Origin: an uncultured Anaerolineae bacterium
GTDB lineage: Bacteria; Chloroflexota; Anaerolineae; Anaerolineales; Villigracilaceae
Length of the DNA stretch: 7,155 nucleotides
Assembly: GCA_903854805.1 (NCBI GenBank)
Contig: CAINXK010000295.1
Span: forward strand, 1-7,155
Direction: 5' to 3'
The notes beneath the pieces are model-generated. The model was not told the origin of the DNA. It was given only the letters and a program-made list of their open reading frames with translations, and did no database searches. Of the stretch, positions 4,846 to 7,155 are shown one piece after another (the stretch's first letter is position 1; every line of letters begins with the position of its first letter). The translations under genes and the position numbers were made by a program.

Positions 4846-4875
4846 ATAATAAAAACCCTGGGCCACCGCTGGTAA
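4846..4875 (-). promoter_or_regulatory. Possible promoter of the minus-strand pair (two-repeat protein and PyrD-like)
   Basis: On the minus strand TTACCA (4870-4875) and TATTAT (4846-4851) are 18 bases apart, giving four and five consensus matches. The position, about 28 bases before the start codon, fits, leaving a leader of about 20 bases with the ribosome site. Confidence 0.45.
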
Positions 4876-4958
4876 TACCTGTGTATTTACCCAACCGGAG
4901 AGCCAAACACAGAAAAATATTTTGTAGACGGCTAGCCATGGTAGGATGTGCTTTCCGC

Positions 4959-5043
4959 CGGAACTCCATCTTGCGGGAAACCCACCAGTTGGCTTGCATT
5001 GAGCGATAAAATCAGGATAAAAGGGACCCGCAAGAAGGTTCCG
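4959..5043. repeat. Two-part inverted repeat upstream of purB
   Basis: CGGAAC (4959-4964) matches GTTCCG (5038-5043), and CTTGCGGG (4970-4977) matches CCCGCAAG (5027-5034). The arms are separated by unequal bulges of 5 and 3 bases and enclose 49 bases. This could be a structured RNA if transcribed, or a protein-binding site. The likely purB promoter is downstream of it, so it may not be in the purB leader. No riboswitch family is recognised. Confidence 0.45.
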
Positions 5044-5114
5044 TGAGTAAATAAAATCTTGCGCACCAACAAATCTGCTATTTCAGCTTGATGGAAGTCA
5101 GACGGCATTGCTCA

Positions 5115-5143
5115 TTGAAGAAATATCAGATGATAAAATAATT
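5115..5143 (+). promoter_or_regulatory. Tentative purB promoter
   Basis: TTGAAG (5115-5120) lies 17 bases before ATAATT (5138-5143) in an AT-rich stretch ending about 48 bases before purB. The -10 match is modest, and overlapping choices exist in the same region. Confidence 0.3.
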
Positions 5144-5190
5144 ATACAACCTTCTTCACACTCATTCGCTCTCAATCACACGGAAAAATC

Positions 5191-6585
5191 ATGACTGACT
5201 ACAGTTCCTATCAATCTCCTTTCTCCTGGCGCTACGGAACCACCGAAATGCGCCGTATCTGGTCCGAACACCACAAACGCCTGCTCTGGCGGCAGATCTG
5301 GGTGGCGCTGGCGGAGGTGCAGGCCAGCTATGGACTGGTGCGCCCTGAACAAGTCGCTGACCTGCTGGCACATTCTACCCAGATCGATTTGCCGCGCGCG
5401 CTTGAGATCGAGGCCGAAATTCAGCATGACCTGATGGCTGAGGTGCGCGTCTTCGCAGAACAAGCCAGCGTTGGTGCTGGCATCATCCACTTTGGAGCCA
5501 CCTCGATGGATGTGGAAGACAATGCCGATGCCCTGCGCCTGCGCCAGGGGCTGGATCTGATCCTGCAATCACTGCGCGATCTGCTGGCCAGCCTGGCTGG
5601 CCTGATGCAAACCTATGCGCATACCACGCTGATCGCCTTTACCCATCTCCAGCCGGCCGAACCATCCACGCTCGGCTACCGGTTGGCGCAATATGCCCAG
5701 GATCTGCTCAGCGATTACGAGACTCTCCAGGCTGCGCGCCAGGGCATCCGCGGCAAGGGCTTCAAAGGCGCGGTTGGCACGGGCGCTTCGTATGCCGAAC
5801 TCTTCGGGGTGGACGAACTCGCCAATTTTGAGAACCAGCTGAGCCTCAAACTGGCACTGCCCTTCTATCCGGTTGCCACACAAACCTATCCGCGCAAACA
5901 AGATTACACTGTCCTTTCAGGTCTGGCCGGGCTGGGCCAGTCACTCTATAAAATGGCCTTTGACCTGCGTCTGCTGCAGTCGCCACCCATCGGCGAATTG
6001 AGCGAGCCATTCGGCGCCAGGCAGGTCGGCTCATCGGCCATGCCATTCAAGCGCAACCCCATCCGCGCCGAAAAGATCGACTCACTGGGACGCTATCTGG
6101 CGCAACTGCCGCGCGTGGCCTGGGATAATGCGGCTCATTCACTGCTGGAACGCACCCTGGACGACTCAGCCAACCGCCGCACCATTCTGCCTGAAGCTTT
6201 TCTGGCTGCCGATGAAATCATCAAAACAGCCAGCGCAATCCTGGCAGGCCTGGTGGTGGACGAACGCGCCATGGCCCACAACCTGGCTATCTACGGACCA
6301 TTTGCGGCCACCGAAAGAATCCTGATGTCAGCCGTTAAAGCTGGCGCCGACCGGCAGGTAATGCATGAACTGATCCGCGGGCAGGCCATGCGCGCCTGGG
6401 AGAGTATCCGCAGCGGCGAAGCCAATCCATTGGAGACCAACCTGAGCGCTGATCAAGAATTATTAAGGTTCATCGCGCCAGAACAAATCCAGGCCCTGAT
6501 GGCTTACCAGGCCCACGTGGGCGATGCGCCCAAGCGCACCCTGGATCTGGCAGGTGTCATTCTGAATCGTATCCAATCTAAATAA
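5191..6585 (+). CDS. purB: Adenylosuccinate lyase
   Basis: Fumarate-lyase superfamily enzyme. In purine synthesis it releases fumarate from SAICAR and from adenylosuccinate, giving AICAR and AMP; the active form is a cytoplasmic homotetramer. The 464 residues agree with the family. Three conserved active-site regions are visible: HFGATSMDVEDN (100-111), THLQPAEP (151-158, with the proposed general-acid His152), and the signature GSSAMPFKRNP (280-290) containing the catalytic-loop serines 281-282. FKGAVGTGAS (191-200) is also typical. The ribosome site is weak (only CGGA shortly before ATG 5191). It stands alone on its strand, with no other purine genes nearby, and ends 6 bases before a strong palindromic terminator. 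Confidence 0.97.
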   Translation: MTDYSSYQSPFSWRYGTTEMRRIWSEHHKRLLWRQIWVALAEVQASYGLVRPEQVADLLAHSTQIDLPRALEIEAEIQHDLMAEVRVFAEQASVGAGIIHFGATSMDVEDNADALRLRQGLDLILQSLRDLLASLAGLMQTYAHTTLIAFTHLQPAEPSTLGYRLAQYAQDLLSDYETLQAARQGIRGKGFKGAVGTGASYAELFGVDELANFENQLSLKLALPFYPVATQTYPRKQDYTVLSGLAGLGQSLYKMAFDLRLLQSPPIGELSEPFGARQVGSSAMPFKRNPIRAEKIDSLGRYLAQLPRVAWDNAAHSLLERTLDDSANRRTILPEAFLAADEIIKTASAILAGLVVDERAMAHNLAIYGPFAATERILMSAVKAGADRQVMHELIRGQAMRAWESIRSGEANPLETNLSADQELLRFIAPEQIQALMAYQAHVGDAPKRTLDLAGVILNRIQSK

Positions 6586-6591
6586 GTGTAT

Positions 6592-6631
6592 TAAACGAAC
6601 AGGGCAGCCAATTGGCTGCCCTGTTCGTTTA
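6592..6631. terminator. Perfect 40-base palindrome, bidirectional terminator
   Basis: The left arm from 6592 (TAAACGAACAGGGCAGCCAA) is the exact reverse complement of the right arm ending at 6631. As RNA it folds into an 18-base-pair stem with an AATT loop. The purB stop lies 6 bases to the left and the TAA of the convergent 39-residue gene is inside the right arm, so it serves both. The T-run is only TTT, so the strength comes from the stem. Confidence 0.85.
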
Positions 6632-6748
6632 GTCCTGCATCTGCACAAGCGAGTCGCTATCCGATTCCTTATAAGAATCGGGTATGAAACTGATGATTGC
6701 GAACAAAAGGACCAGGAAAATAATGACGCCGATCACAAAAATGGACAT
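6629..6748 (-). CDS. 39-residue single-span membrane protein
   Basis: A short gene on the minus strand, supported by a near-ideal ribosome site AGGAGG (6754-6759) 5 bases before ATG 6748. The product starts MSIFVIGVIIF and has one hydrophobic segment of about 20 residues (3-22, Ile/Val/Leu/Phe only). It then has a polar acidic tail with PDSYKESDSDS (23-33) and ends VQMQD. With no positive charge before the span, the topology is probably N-terminus outside and tail in the cytoplasm, by inference. The stop codon lies in the shared palindromic terminator. No family is recognised; it could be a small regulator or subunit of a membrane complex. Codon spectrum cannot be judged at this size, so the ribosome site, single membrane span and terminator are the evidence. 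Confidence 0.75.
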   Translation of the reverse strand: MSIFVIGVIIFLVLLFAIISFIPDSYKESDSDSLVQMQD

Positions 6749-6875
6749 GACAACCTCCTACTAATAAACTATCCTGACACTTATATAACGTAAAACGGGG
6801 CAAAAAAGTTTCGTTTTCCTATATTAATGAAACACCATTTTTCGCTTTCTGTTCCTTACAACTAACCGACAGCTA

Positions 6876-7115
6876 ATGGGGATGGATGATCTTTCCAGCG
6901 CGCTCGATGTGGAAACTGAACTGCAACTTTGGAAGAGGCGGGCGGGTTTGCGGGATGCAGCATGCCTGGTGGTCTCGCACCACCGGGCTGCCTATCGTCA
7001 GGCGGATAAAATCATCGTATTGAAAGATGGCCATCTGGAGGCCGAGGGCAGCCTGGCTGAACTTCTTGAATCTTCGCGTGAGATGCAGCGCTTGTGGGAA
7101 CAGCAGCCTGCGTGA
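6876..7115 (+). pseudogene. C-terminal remnant of an ABC exporter ATPase
   Basis: The 79-codon frame matches the end of an ABC-transporter nucleotide-binding domain. It has the Walker B/D-loop block MDDLSSALDVETE (3-15), a linker helix, then the H-loop VVSHH (32-36, switch His35), ADKIIVLKDGHLEAEGSLAELL (43-64) and a final helix. A whole domain needs a Walker A P-loop and an LSGGQ-type signature further upstream, but the 120 bases before it are AT-rich intergenic sequence with a TGA in frame at 6828-6830. Homology begins abruptly at the Walker B strand (about 6873). There is no ribosome site before ATG 6876. It cannot bind ATP alone and is best read as a gene fragment left by deletion. A short expressed frame is possible but unsupported. 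Confidence 0.75.
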
Positions 7116-7155
7116 GTTTTATTGTGATACCCTTTCAAGACACCACAGGAAGTCC

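Larger units (their letters stand above)
4819..5190. other. Divergent intergenic region between the two-repeat protein and purB
   Basis: This 372-base stretch has no supported gene. It holds a likely minus-strand promoter (4846-4875), a long two-part inverted repeat (4959-5043) and an AT-rich segment (5115-5150) that probably contains the purB promoter. A 22-codon frame from ATG 4938 lacks a ribosome site. Confidence 0.7.

Noticed and set aside
4819..4866. Extending the two-repeat protein to an upstream ATG at 4866
   Set aside because: The extra 16 residues lack a ribosome site, whereas ATG 4818 has GGAAGG at ideal spacing, and the extension would overlap the likely -10 element.
4938..5006. 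Short plus-strand frame of 22 codons
   Set aside because: No ribosome site, no recognisable feature, and it overlaps the inverted repeat.
1..7155. CRISPR array, insertion sequence, prophage or toxin-antitoxin pair
   Set aside because: No regularly spaced direct repeats, transposase, integrase or paired small genes are visible on either strand.

Overview
The window looks like a chromosomal segment of an anaerobic member of the Chloroflexota (Anaerolineae-like). I infer this from the style of the EF-Tu N-terminus, an iron-sulfur type tryptophanyl-tRNA synthetase, a selenocysteine-encoding Rdx gene, and a DDLSSALDVETE-type ABC ATPase remnant. No search could be run, so the taxonomy is inference. 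Nearly everything is housekeeping in character. I see no phage, transposase or CRISPR array.

Layout. Positions 1-735, minus strand: a translation operon of promoter, tRNA-Thr(TGT), tRNA-Tyr(GTA), tRNA-Thr(GGT) and tuf (EF-Tu, cut by the window edge). Positions 736-2735, plus strand: an extended -10 promoter, a structured leader, a 79-residue SelW/Rdx-like selenoprotein with an in-frame UGA (codon 12) and a bacterial SECIS-like hairpin, then trpS and dtd (D-aminoacyl-tRNA deacylase). Positions 2736-3452: a 461-base non-coding region holding a strong promoter with a palindrome in its spacer and an intrinsic terminator about 40 bases after the expected start of transcription, followed by a cold-shock protein gene and its terminator. 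Positions 3451-4818, minus strand: a dihydroorotate-dehydrogenase-like TIM barrel lacking the orotate-site residues and, upstream of it, an unrecognised 180-residue two-repeat protein. Positions 5191-6585, plus strand: purB (adenylosuccinate lyase). Positions 6629-6748, minus strand: a 39-residue single-span membrane protein gene convergent with purB, the two sharing a perfect 40-base palindromic terminator. Positions 6876-7115, plus strand: the C-terminal end of an ABC exporter ATPase, without its Walker A and signature motifs.

How they work together: EF-Tu, the three tRNAs, TrpRS and the D-aminoacyl-tRNA deacylase all serve charging, delivery and proofreading of aminoacyl-tRNA. The selenoprotein is a probable thiol/selenol redox protein co-transcribed with trpS. 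The most noteworthy item is that selenoprotein: standard gene calling would drop it or start it at an internal GTG (1049) and lose the CxxU active site. Second is the promoter-operator-terminator unit upstream of the cold-shock gene, which could be a small RNA or an attenuator.
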